This document shows, piece by piece, positions 31,731-42,317 of a stretch of DNA of 64,000 nucleotides (positions are counted from its first letter, which is position 1; the number at the start of each line of letters is the position of its first letter). The stretch is from Pseudeuparius sepicola. Lineage: Eukaryota; Arthropoda; Insecta; Coleoptera; Anthribidae. The notes beneath the pieces were generated by a model. It made no database searches and was not told the origin of the DNA. It was given only the letters and a program-made list of their open reading frames with translations. The translations under genes were made by a program, and so were the position numbers. The DNA is taken from contig OY987298.1 of NCBI GenBank assembly GCA_963920635.1, positions 130,271,735 to 130,335,734 of the forward strand. Reading direction: 5' to 3'.

Positions 31731-34700
31731 GGGAGACTGGGGCACATTCAACCGATTTGGACAAAAAAAATCGTAACTCCTTGTGGAGTGAAAAAATACA
31801 CAATATTATTATTTGGCGATATACTTACAACCTTTTCTTTAAAAAGTGATAAAGGAAAATTGCTCCCATGTGGCGTTCTTACAAGTGAACTTCAATTTTG
31901 AAAAGTATTGGAAATGGTTGAATGTGCCCCTCCAGTGGGGTACATTCAACCAAGGAAAGGGGCAGATTCAACCAACAATATAATCAACAAACAACACTTA
32001 TTTAAAAGTGAGTTACGATTAAAAAATATACTAATTTGTTAATCTACAGAAATAATTCACTTATGGCTACTTGCACCGTCATGTTTGAACTTTTAAACCA
32101 AGTTTAATAACTTGGCAACGATTATTGCGACAATGGTTGTCAAGATGTTAGGCTTCGTTTAAAAATTAAGCCAAGTTTAAACACCACGGTGCAAGAGGCC
32201 ATTAGTCTGTCAATAGGTTAGCAAAACAGATTTTTTGGGAAAATATCAAAGCGCTCTTTTTATGTTAGAACTGAAAGATTTTATTACAGAAGTATTACAA
32301 AATATTGTAAGCACTTAAGTTCGCATTAAATGAAATCAAAGATGCCGTTCGGGCAGTTTTTGCAGAGTTAGGAAGAGGTAACTTCAACACAATGTCACTA
32401 CGATCAACAATGGACACATCGTCCACAACTGGGTAAAAGAAATTGTATTTTGGCATCTTACGACGCAAGAATTTTATTTGATATTCATTTAGATTTATCT
32501 TCTGCGTCACTTTTCCAATATAGTATCTTATTTGAGTCTTTGTTGGAAATTTTACTAACAAAAAGTCATTCTCACTAATTAGGTCATCATCTTGTAAAAG
32601 CGCTATTTCGTTTTCATTCTCGCTGAAGTCGTCACTAATATCATCCGAGTCCAAAACCACGGACGCTGACGTGTCAGAACTACTCGACGTATTGTTTTGA
32701 CGTTTACGTTTGTTTACTGTTTTCAAATGTTGACCACTATCGGAAAACACTTGTTTGGTGACCTTTTGTCGAGCCTTTTGTAGTTTACACTTTTCCTGCT
32801 TTTTGTTGCGATTTTCTTTTTCGTTTTCTATTTCTTCTAATCGATTTTTCTCTGGGGTATCGGTATAAATTCTAGATTTACCACGTCTCTCATTTCTACA
32901 ATTTTGTTTTTTCTTTATGCTTGGTCTTGGCAACGGTCTTACTGATTCAGGGGTCACAATATGCTTTTTTAAACCTGAAATAAGAACATTTCATTAATTA
33001 AGGACGCAAAGAGTAAATATTGAGTTGAAACCCTTATGAAGTGCTTGTCCAGGTGTTTGTGAGGATACACTTCCTTCAGTTGATGTTGAAGCCCTGGGAG
33101 TTTCTGTTGTTGAAGGAGAAATCAACAGTTAGAAGAAGAACTACAGAAAATTGAATCTATCACAAAAAAGTGTTACCTATTGCTGCCGTGGTTTTAAAGG
33201 TTGTTAAGTTAAAACTTGAAGAATGTGGCGATTTTGGCTTATCTGTATGATCTGTAGGCTCCTTTGTAGGTTCTAAGAGAGGTAATATTAACGGAAAATA
33301 TGAAATATAACATAAATATGTAGGTATATTACCTATTTGAGTGTTGGAAGAACTTGCTGAGGGTTGTTGTTCTAAGATCTGATTCGCATAACTTGCTGCA
33401 AAGTCTTCATCTTTAAAAACTAGCCTATTCAAAGGCCAAATACCAGGTTTTTCGAAGGACTTGACTATATTTTTCTGTGAAAATGCAGATAGAAATGGTA
33501 CCTTGGTCAGCTGCGTGATTTGTTTAATAGTTATTGTTTTTCCGGGATTCATTGTCATCCAGTCGTTAAATGAAGTGGCACAGTAAGTTTTGAAAGGTCC
33601 ATAAACTCCAACATCTAAAGGTTGAAGTTTATGCGAGGTGTGTGGTGGAAATGACAACAAGACAATGCCATTCTCACGGCAATAATTTATGGCTTTAACC
33701 GTGGTATGTGTTTCATGGTTATCCATCAAAAGTAAGATTTTATTTTCTTTACTGCATTTAGTGTGACCCTGAATATGTTCTAATACACAAAGAAACAGCT
33801 CACTTGTCATCCACCCATTTCTACTGCCTAGTCCGATACTTGACGGGGGGGCATCAATAATATATTCTTCTGGATGTCGTGTTCTAGGAAATACATACAC
33901 GGGGGGAAAAGCATTTCCAACAGCATTTATTATCCCAAAAAACGTAGTGAGCTCCCCTCGTTCTGCAGATGCAGCCATACTGACTTGTTTTTTGCCTTTT
34001 GTTGAGACAACTTTAACAGGTTTTAACACAGTTGTAACACCGGTTTCATCGATATTAAAAATTTGTTCAGGTTTAAAATTATATTTTTGTAAAACCTTTA
34101 CGTAATTGTCGAAAAAGTCGGAAACTGCCCTTTTATTAAAACCAGTTGCCCTGGCCAAGCTCGTGTTTTCTGGCTTTCTAAGACTAATTTTATCACGATT
34201 TCGTTTCATAAAACCTAACAGCCACTCTAAACCGGCTCTTTTATTGATATTCCATTGATCTGGAAACTTACAAACAGGAAGCACGCATGCATATTCATAT
34301 GCTAATATCCTAATTTGTTTGTAAGTCATGCCATAGTTCATGTCCGCACAGGTCTTGATGTATTTAACCAATTCACTTTCTTGATCTATAGTGAAAACTT
34401 GAGCCACGGTATATTTGCTTGAGTAGGTAGGTTCCTTATTATTTTCGTCGGGTTCACTACTTTCGTTTCCTGAATCTTGGTTATAAATTCTAGCCAGGCG
34501 ATCTGGAGAATATTTTTGCCTTAATTTTTTAATTCTAGAATGTAGAGTTCCACGTTTAACATTAAAAGTACGTGCAGCAACTCGCTCCGACATTTTGTGC
34601 TGCAAGACTTCACGAATCGCATTTTTAAAACTGGGTTCATGAAGGTTGAGTCTTTCAGTTTTCTTTTTATAATTTCTGACCATCTGGAAATTCATAGTAT

Positions 34701-35171
34701 TTAACATATTATACCTAACAGAAGAATGGGGCAGTTTCAACCACTGTGTAAAAAGTGTGGGGCAGATTCAACCAGCGGTTGAATCTGCCCCACTTACCTG
34801 TGGTCTAATGTGCCCCATCTTGATTTTTTATGTTATTAACTGTTTTCTACTAGAATGCCCATTTTGAGGTTAGAATTGGTAGAATTCAGTAATTTATGAT
34901 TATATTGAATCTTAATGAAGCCCACAGAAAGCAGATTACACTATAAGTTTTTCAGCAAATAGCAAGTTAAATATTTACCTTTAAATCGCAAATTTCTGCA
35001 AATCTTGATGTCAACAAACACAGCACAAACTGAACCATAAAATATCACTAAATAGGACTAGGAGGGTATGTTAGGACCCTGTAATGTTTCGGTGGCGGCA
35101 AATTTAAATCGACAAGTAAAATATAATAGATGGTTGAATGTGCCCCAAGGTTGAATGTGCCCCAGTCTCCC
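31731..35171 (-). mobile_element. Pogo-like DNA transposon, apparently intact
   Basis: The perfect 23-bp TIR starts GGGAGACTGGGGCACATTCA (31731-31753, inverse 35149-35171). TA lies beside each end, the pogo/Tc1 target. The 3.4-kb interior holds one minus-strand gene whose four exons join in phase, with D-D-D catalytic residues. A 15-bp motif GGGGCA(C/G)ATTCAACC, also the inner part of the TIR, is repeated in both orientations near both ends. Copies lie at 31916, 31937, 31959, 34728, 34759, 34777 and 35132, besides the two TIRs. Such arrays usually bind transposase. The low decay suggests recent activity. Confidence 0.9.
32295..34740 (-). CDS. Pogo-like (Tigger/CENP-B type) transposase, four exons
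   Basis: Exons by GT-AG boundaries: 34740-33333, 33272-33177, 33103-33032 and 32974-32295. The introns are 60, 73 and 57 nt. The lengths sum to 752 codons including the stop, and every junction keeps frame. The first ATG lies in a repeat of the element, so Met17 (34692) is the likelier start. The N-terminus has a psq-type HTH (about residues 32-75). A CENP-B-like DNA-binding region follows (about 110-190). The DDE domain has D231 in FNIDETGV, D340 in LLLMDNHETH and D376 in LQPLDVGVYGPFK, all present, with HTSHKLQPLD typical of pogo. The last exon encodes a Lys-rich then Ser/Asp-rich linker. After it comes a compact C-terminal segment (LVKFPTKTQIRYYIGKV, EYQIKFLRRK), a small beta-rich module seen in several insect transposases; its role is unknown. 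No inactivating change was seen. Confidence 0.88.
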
Positions 35172-36064
35172 TATAAAATTATGAAATTAAATTTATTTTA
35201 GCATTTTATTTTTATGGGTATAGGCAAAAAATCATGCTTTAAAATAATAAATGGTAGTTTAGTTTAAAATGACTGTAATCGAACGAAACCACAGTTGAAA
35301 ATAACAAATGGTTGTGTGTTTACTTGATATTTTAGACTCTTGGTGAAGGCGCTGGTATTAATTTCAATCTAAAAAAACTTGAACACCTTCGCCCTTGTTC
35401 ATTTTTGTTGAAATATCGTGGTACCAGCTGATGAGTTTCACCTTTAAATAAAAAACCGCTGGAAGGAGAAATCGCTCTACGGGCAAATGGCCATCTTTAG
35501 GCTCCAAGTATGACTCATTATTTTGACATCATACACGGTAGTGTCATGTGGTGCTTCGATATCTTCTTATATCTATAGAACATGTTTGGCAGTTTTTTAA
35601 TTCTCATAAACTTCAGAAATGCAAATTATTACTCATCAAAATGGTTGGGCACTGGGTGCTACACATCAAGATTATTAAGGTTATACATTTGGATTTTTTC
35701 TTATCGTTGTGTTTTATTGGGAAAACAAACCTAATCTTTATATTTTGTGTGTGAACAGGATATGGCATCCATCCCGGTCGCACGATATTCAGAAACGCCG
35801 ATACTGGGTCATTTTGCCACATGCGAAAAAAAATCCGACTTCTGGGACGTACCTAGGTTTTCTGTCCTACGAGACAACGGTATTAATCCCAGTGAATAGA
35901 CAACGGTATTAATCGCAATGAATATAGGCACAGAAAATATAGTTCCACGCCATTTGCCAAATTGTCTCCAACTTATGAGTCAAAAAGAAGTACCCAGAAG
36001 TTATTTTAAGTTATATTGTTCTGGAATAGGATCTTACCAAGTTGTAGAATAACTGAGACACAAT

Positions 36065-36818
36065 CACGGGCGTAGCCAGGATTTAGTTTTGGGGGGGGGT
36101 TAGTTTGAGAAGTAAATAAAACAACAAAAATATACTTATATGAAATTTAATATCTATATATCCATCCGAAAAACTACGACATATATTTATAAAGTTCTTA
36201 ACTTTAAATGAAATGGATAAATTAATTTCGTTCCTCTGCGCTAAATCTAAAACCATTAAAGAAGAAATCTTCGGCTTTTTCTTTTAAATATATCTACTAC
36301 TTCATCTGCATGAATTTCTGTTCCATAGTGAATGTTCATTAGAGCCAAACCATTAAGTCTGTTTTCACTTGTAGTGTTTCGTAAATAGTTTTTCAGTCTC
36401 CTTAGGCTCGAGAAAGACCTCTCTGGGGTAGCAGTGGATACAGGAATGGTAGCCAAGATTTGTAGTAATGTGTAAATATTAGGATAAAGGTTTTCATCGC
36501 ACATATCTAGGCATTCCAAACTAGATTTCGGGGTAGGCAGTCTTCTTATCAGCATGCAAGGTAGCTGAAGCTTTGATAGCTAAATCCAAATTTGTTTCTT
36601 TATTAGAAACCCCTTGACCTTGACTACATCATTTTTTCCAGTAGTCCATACCTTTAGGTTTACCACCCTTCCTTTTTTTCCCCTCCATTTTTCGACAGTA
36701 ATAATGATTCACGTCTCTATCCTTAACAAGGATAGATAATATTAGGTAATATTTTGCTTATTTCGGGGGGGGGGGGGGGGGTTGAACCCCCGAAACCCCC
36801 CCCTTGGCTACGCCCGTG
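36065..36818 (-). mobile_element. hAT element remnant with perfect 8-bp TSD
   Basis: The left end CACGGGCGTAGCCAGG and right end CCTTGGCTACGCCCGTG (inverted) are flanked by GACACAAT at 36057-36064 and 36819-36826. The 8-bp duplication is typical of hAT. Long G/C runs and a GGGGTTGAACCCCC palindrome lie at the ends, as in the hAT at 19640. It keeps only the last part of a transposase, so it is an internally deleted derivative. Confidence 0.9.
36256..36555 (-). pseudogene. hAT transposase C-terminal dimerisation domain
   Basis: The 99-codon frame contains the hallmark ATPERSFSSLRRLKNYLRNT and LNGLALMNIH. These form the hAT C-terminal dimerisation region, here of the type found in ZMYM-related hAT proteins. 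The N-terminal zinc finger and RNase H-like catalytic domain are absent. The start is arbitrary because the gene is truncated by the element's internal deletion; it ends with KRKSRRFLL near the left terminus. The coding direction is toward the left TIR. It probably makes no active transposase. Confidence 0.88.
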
Positions 36819-36839
36819 GACACAATAATTAAACATGAA

Positions 36840-37300
36840 ATATTGGCGAACTCAAGCCGTCTTTTTATTTCGGACAAAATCGAAGCCTATCTATACGTTT
36901 GTCGGTTGACTTTCGATTACCAGATCAAACAGGCCTACGCCAGCGGCTCCGCAAACCTGCCGCTTTAAAAATGGATATCTGGGGGACTATCAGGATCCCG
37001 TATTCAGCAGCGCGATGGGCGGATAGGACCGAAGGGCCTCAGGCCATTAGGCGTGACAGTGCTCGGTGGCCAGTGGGGCCTTGTTACGGCCTTGAATGAG
37101 AGATTGCGATGCTCCCGCTTGTTGGCGACGATACGTTTTGCGGAAACTGGGATATGGGCACGTAAAACGGAGATTGAGTGTACATGTAGATAACGGTATA
37201 ATTTGGGTAATCAATGCTTGTGCATGTATAGTTCGTACGCGGCGTTCCAGCACCGGTAGAGGTTGGACTCAGGTTATAGTCAAAGTAGTGTGTGCTAGCT
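36840..37300. other. GC-richer island without recognised gene
   Basis: CG-containing unique sequence with short conflicting frames on both strands (66-68 codons each). Similar in character to the other islands. No domain recognised. Confidence 0.3.
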
Positions 37301-37397
37301 AGTTAAATCAATAGTACTAACATTCCTGTGTAAACCTTTTCCTCTCATTAAGGACTGAATAACTGACTAGGATCGGACGAATTTAAGGTATGGGTAC

Positions 37398-37431
37398 GGA
37401 TCCGGGGGGGGGGGTTCCCCCCCCCGGATCC
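37398..37431. repeat. GGATCC-bounded G/C homopolymer palindrome
   Basis: GGATCC, a run of about 11 G, TT, a run of about 9-10 C and GGATCC form a hairpin. It may be a real palindrome or a sequencing or assembly artefact at homopolymers. Confidence 0.7.
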
Positions 37432-37639
37432 TCTTGACGATCCTCCCAATACCAACCCCGTTCCTTCGACCTCGTCCCGATGTCCTACAAAACATGTTTA
37501 TAAATATACAGACAAAGGGCCGTTTGAAGTACATGTATAGAATCTAAAAATCAAAATCAGAACATTGGTAACTATTCATTCCTAAGTACCTATTGCAAGG
37601 GACCTACATTCACTTAACCTTGGAACTTATAAAAAAGTA

Positions 37640-38390
37640 GCAAAAAAGGTAGAAACCGTATCAGTATAGAATTCAAAAAGTTTAAGGATGCTAATGATTT
37701 CCTTACAAATAAACAGTTTATTGATAAGGGATATGAAATATTTATTCCGCTAAACAAAGTAACATGTAAGGGGATTGTTAGGTTTGTAAACAAATCCTTC
37801 ACGGAACAAGACCTAGCTAACAATACGGTTCCATCGTCGGTTAATAGTAGTGTCATAAATGCAAGAACACTTAATTTCAGGGACAACAATACTCAAGAAC
37901 CAGTTTTTATTCCAACTTATACAGTCTGCTATACTTTCTCAGGCTCTTCTCTTCCTAGAGAGGTTAAAATTTACGATATGCCCTTCTTGGTGAGTAAAAA
38001 CAAGGTAATTTTGTTATACTTGTGGGGAGAAAAAAAATGAAGAACACAAAGATAATTGCACGAAAAAATGTAAATTGTGCGGTAGTACTGAACACAACAG
38101 CACTAGCAAAATTTGCCCTAAATATCTGAGACAAAAAAACGATAAAAGAAGCCATTGCAAGAGACAACCTCTCTTACTACGAGGCTAACGAAAAATTCCC
38201 GAAAATACTTAAGTCAATTGAAGATAGATATTTAATCACTTAGTCACAAATCCCTTTATTATCTACTCCAGTCATCAATGATACACTCTCAGCGAGTGAA
38301 AAGGGATAATTTAATAAGGAATTCATCTAATAACAGACCTTATTCCCAGGCGGTTAGGGAAAAAAACGTAAAGTGAATTCATCTCCCGGA
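37640..38390 (+). pseudogene. Non-LTR retrotransposon ORF1 (gag-like) relic
   Basis: Reading the + strand across several frames gives an ORF1-like protein of the I/Jockey group. There is an N-terminal domain (SIEFKKFKDANDFL, KGYEIFIPLNKVTCKGIVR), then two retroviral-type zinc knuckles at about 38010-38110. The first has ligands in CYTCGEKKNEEHKDNC and the second in CKLCGSTEHNSTSKIC. A basic tail follows (AIARDNLSYYEANEKFPK). Known ORF1 proteins of this group bind RNA. Several frame slips and stops (near 38000, 38130, 38240) make it a relic, and no RT follows directly. The minus-strand frames at 37614-37889 and 37964-38167 are shadows of it. Confidence 0.75.
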
Positions 38391-38399
38391 TATAATTCC

Positions 38400-38972
38400 C
38401 TTGCACATAAGAAAAATTTAATGTATCCTCAAGGGAGGTTGGACACCTCAGTCGGTAATGTTTACAAAGCCCTTATTATATCCCTGATACTCCAAGCCCA
38501 CGGATCTCCAGGGTAGTTGATGATGAGTCTGATGGAAACTGATTTTCACTTATCAATAGCGTTAAGTAGTAAGCTTACCAGTTCAAATTACAAGCAATCG
38601 GTCATAAATTTTATCTCGAAACTTACAAGTTAAAACATCAATAAACAGATATTCACAGTTCAAAAACCTTTAATGGAATCGTAATAGTTTTAGGTATAAT
38701 ATTGATAACCTTAAATGCGATTATGATAATTTTTTCCAATTTATATATCTTTTTAATTTATTTTCTAATTTCCTAATTTTCCAATTTTCTAATTATTAGA
38801 CCTATCAGCTAAGACAGGTAAGAATTAAAATGTAGGTCTCTTGTCATTATATGTTATTTTAAATCCCATCAATAATCCCAATAATAACTAAAATTATATA
38901 CAATTTCAATATGCTCAATTCAATAAGCTCTAACTGTATTCCTCCTATCTATTTCCAAATCTTATTCCTTAT
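38400..38972. other. AT-rich interval, nothing recognised
   Basis: It may be part of the same non-LTR relic, but no motif was found. Confidence 0.35.
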
Positions 38973-39905
38973 GCCTGTTTTACATTGACAATTTCTTCAT
39001 GAATTAATTCATGAAGTCACTTCAAGGACAAATTAATATAAAAAATCGTGTATTACACTGTCAATTTCTTCATGAATTTCTTCATGAAGTTACTTCACGA
39101 ATTAGAGCATGTTCTATTTTCCGTCAAGTTTTGCGTGAACCTCAGGAGTACCAACATTGAAAATTTGAACACAAGGAAGGTTACATTTTGATACTGGTTT
39201 TTGTTTGAGGCATTAGACAAGGAATAGAGGAGAGTACATAATTTTAAAGATAATATTGTTGACTGAAGAGATAATCCTCATCCAACGATAATATACTTAG
39301 ATAAAAAGTGTATGAAATGTTACAATGTTTTATTTATGTATTTCGCTGCCCAGGCACAGCTCCCTCATTCACGAAATAATCACAAAACTCCTCTCGGGCA
39401 GCAACCAAGCATGTCTTGCGGTGAGCATGTTTGGTAAAAAAGTCCAAATTGAAATATTATATAGTCTTTATAAAGCTCTTCTAGGATGGAACTAGGACAT
39501 TCGGGTCTCAAAAATTATGTAATGTGCAACATTCTAATGTTATGGTTTGCACTTTTTCCACATTCATATTAATGTAGTCAAAAAAACTCTAGATCGTTTG
39601 GCTAAAATGCCAAATGCATTTTCAACTACTCTTCTAGCCAGACTTAATCTGTAGTTAAAGATGCTTTAGATGAAGATGGATATGGTTAGAAAATATGTTC
39701 TGGTAGGGGAAATGCAGCACAAAAAAATAATTTTGTTATTTATTATCTTGTGTTGGTATTTGCTAGACTCTGACATAAGGTGCCAAAAAAATTCATCAAT
39801 TTCTTCATCAGTGTAAAATAGAACTTGTCGTGAATTAATTCATGAATTTATTCATAAACTTATTCATGAATTAATTCATGAAGAAATTGTCAATGTAAAA
39901 CAGGC
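38973..39905 (-). mobile_element. PIF/Harbinger element, internally deleted
   Basis: GCCTGTTTTACATTGACAAT with TTCTTCATGAATTAATTCAT at the left end is matched by its inverse ending at 39905. TTA flanks both sides (969-971 of the 38-kb block and 39906-39908), fitting the TWA target of PIF/Harbinger. ATGAATTAATTCAT-type short palindromes are repeated near both ends. Inside is the minus-strand end of a PIF nuclease. It is only about 0.93 kb, so most of the transposase and the partner Myb-like gene are missing. Confidence 0.85.
39334..39720 (-). pseudogene. PIF/Harbinger nuclease, C-terminal fragment
   Basis: Minus-strand translation from about 39690 gives [20 protein letters not shown], the most conserved DDE block of the family, where the E of VVEN/AF is the third catalytic residue. 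[24 protein letters not shown] and, at the end, REEFCDYFVNEGAVPGQ before a stop at 39334-39336 follow. One or two frame slips occur between these blocks. The first two catalytic Asp residues are not present, so the N-terminal half is deleted. Family assignment is firm because the motif order, TIR and TTA duplication agree. Confidence 0.82.
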
Positions 39906-40414
39906 TTATTTACTCCCAGGATCATATACTTATTTTGACTTTGATAACTGACATTGACATCCCATCTTTGATGTAACTGGTTCTCCTACTATCATCCGAG
40001 GCACCATTTCGGGGTCTGTGTGTAGCTCCTCCGGTGCTCGGGAGCGAGAAGGGTCTTATCCTAAGTGGTTATGTTTACTAACTCCTTTCTAAGCACATCA
40101 GTTCAATCAAGATAGTAGTTCGAGGAAGCATGGACTAACTCCAGATGGTACTCCTTGGACAAGTAAAGGTGGTGAAACAAACACCGACAATGGGTCAATG
40201 GTGAAAACCTAGCCCAAAAAGGAAAGAAGAAGAATAATAAGTACGTACCTACGCATTTATACCGTTGATCTTTTGCCTACCATAAAACGGTCATTATCCC
40301 TTTGACCATAAAATGCCTGGAATTTCGTACAGGGTCGGAGTAGGTATATGTACATATAGCTAATTGTATCAGCGTTGTATTAGTCTTGTCTTAGTGTTAT
40401 AGTGTGGCGTTCTG

Positions 40415-41320
40415 GTGCTTGTGCTTTGTGCTGATAGTGGGTCATCTAGTGTCATGTTCAGAAGAAAGCATTTATCTCTTGATGCTAAAGAAATAATTAA
40501 AAATGTGTATCAATCGTTGCTGGCAAGAGGCCTTAATTCCAGAGATGATTTAGCGGAGACGTCTGCCTCAACAAATACTCTTCTAACTTCGGTAAGGGAC
40601 ATGTAAGGGACATAGTATTAAAACCTATTATTCCCAAAAAAAGCGCAGTGACTACGGCACAATAAGAAGTAGCAATAAGAAGTAGCTATTACACAATATA
40701 GAGCAGAAAATCGCCCAATTATCTACATTGACGAAACATGGTTTGATACCTATGACACTGCAAAAAAAGGATGGGTTGATTTTTCACAAAACTGTCAAAA
40801 CAGGGCCCCTTCAAATAAAAGCAAAATAATTACGATAATTCATGCAGGTTCCGAAATGGGTTTGTTCCGAACTGTCTTTTGCTTTCAGCTAAAAACATAG
40901 CAGTCTCTTCCTTAGATTACCACCAAGACAATGACGCAAAACTGTTTGAAGATTGGTTTGAACATCGTTTTTTGGAAAATATACAAAAAAATAGCGTTAT
41001 TGTAATGGACAATGCGCGTTATCATAGCAGGCAACTACATACAATCCCCAATTGTAGCAGTACAGCGGAGATTCAACATTTTATGCTAGAAAATGATATT
41101 TATTTTGAAGAAACATACAAAAAACAGAAAGTCTTAAAAGCTTTCAAAATTGATAGGGAATACGTCTGTGACAAACTTGCAGCTGAAAATGGACATGTAG
41201 TGTTGGGTCTTCCCCCTTACTACTGTATTTTTAACCCCATTGAGTTAATATGGCACCAATTAAAATGAAATATTAGAGGAAATAATATTTCTCCACGACC
41301 ATTCGTGAATGTAGGTAAGT
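40415..41320 (+). pseudogene. IS630/mariner-like DDE transposase, broken
   Basis: The first frame (40455-40606, from MFRRKHLSLDAKEIIKNVYQ) looks like the N-terminal HTH, and its end TTCG/GTAAGG may be a splice donor. The catalytic part starts in another frame near 40705. YIDETWFDTYD carries the first Asp, a slip follows near 40858, then VIVMDNARYHSRQ carries the second Asp, and GLPPYYCIFNPIELIWHQLK the catalytic Glu. The pattern (IDETW, MDNARYH, LPPY-NPIELIW) is typical of a widespread insect IS630-like family. The linker between HTH and DDE seems to be lost. A donor-like GTAAGT follows near 41314; see 41997-42169 for the last piece. Confidence 0.75.
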
Positions 41321-41667
41321 ATTCTAAAATAATTTTTAATAATAGAACTTAAAAATTCTCACTCTAGAGCGTGATGATTTATTCTTAAATACTTGCTTCT
41401 CGAGTGTTTTGCATGTATTTCCAGGATCTTAATATAATTTTTGTAATCTATTGCACATAAATAAACAATATAATAATCGGGATACTAATATTTCATTGCA
41501 TTATTTTATATATATTTTCATTCCATAACAAGACAATGAATGATTATAATGCTAATCCAACTAAACACAGCCTAGAGTGCCATGGATTCTAACCTCGCTG
41601 TCAAGAATAGCGGCGTAGGGGTGCGCGTCATAATAAGTACTTTCGAATGTGTTATAATTTAAATAAA

Positions 41668-41892
41668 ATGAGTGAAAAATCGAGTGATTTTGATATGGAA
41701 TTTGATAATACTCCACCTGAAATTACAAATTGTGCAAATAATATAAGTGAGAACCTGCTGCCGCAAAAATCGAAATATGAATATGAAAATGGTCGTGGAG
41801 AAAATACAGAGTGTTACTTGGTTAGAATGAAAAAATTCGATACTCGTGGTTTCTCGCGCTCGCTAACGCTCGCGTTCGGAATCTTCCACTAG
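41668..41892 (+). other. Small frame of unknown nature
   Basis: The frame from ATG 41668 (MSEKSSDFDMEFDNTPPEIT...) includes an acidic start and NLLPQKSKYEYE. That short phrase recalls the N-terminal SAM-like region of tyrosine-recombinase-type insect proteins, but the match is too short to name a family. It lies within the presumed last intron of the IS630-like pseudogene, so it may be a fragment of an unrelated element. Confidence 0.3.
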
Positions 41893-41996
41893 TATTCAAA
41901 TTTTTTCATTCTACCCTCATTACAGAATCTACTATTCTCCACGTTAAATATATCTGTACTGGAATTAATAAAAAAACGTAGTAAGTAACATCTCAG

Positions 41997-42169
41997 CGGA
42001 CATTTGGAAAAACTGTATACAACATGTAATTAAGGTGGGAAATTATTATAATATGTGTATGCCTACAAATGTTCAACCACTGATAATAAGTTTAGGTTTA
42101 GATGAGGATAATAGTGATAGTGACACAGAACTAATGGAGTTTTGGTTTGAATTGGGTTTCCAAATTTAA
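41997..42169 (+). pseudogene. Last exon of the IS630-like transposase
   Basis: It is preceded by an acceptor-like TCTCAG. The frame reads DIWKNCIQHVIKVGNYYNMC, then an acidic DEDNSDSDTELME stretch and a stop at 42167-42169. The 'xxxWxxCxxHVxK...' plus an acidic tail is the usual C-terminus of this transposase family. That links it to the DDE part about 0.7 kb upstream through an intron that has since received other sequence. Confidence 0.6.
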
Positions 42170-42317
42170 TTATGTCTTCATACCGACAAGTCAATTTGTA
42201 AAACTCCTACATTGTGCTGTGTTTTAATCTAAATGTGTAAATTTAAGTATGTATTTTATTAAATTTTATATCGTACCTGTATAATTTAATATATTTAATA
42301 AAATATTATTCAAAAAT

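Noticed and set aside
37614..38167. Minus-strand frames of 91 and 67 codons
   Set aside because: Antisense shadows of the non-LTR ORF1 relic, whose zinc knuckles are on the plus strand.
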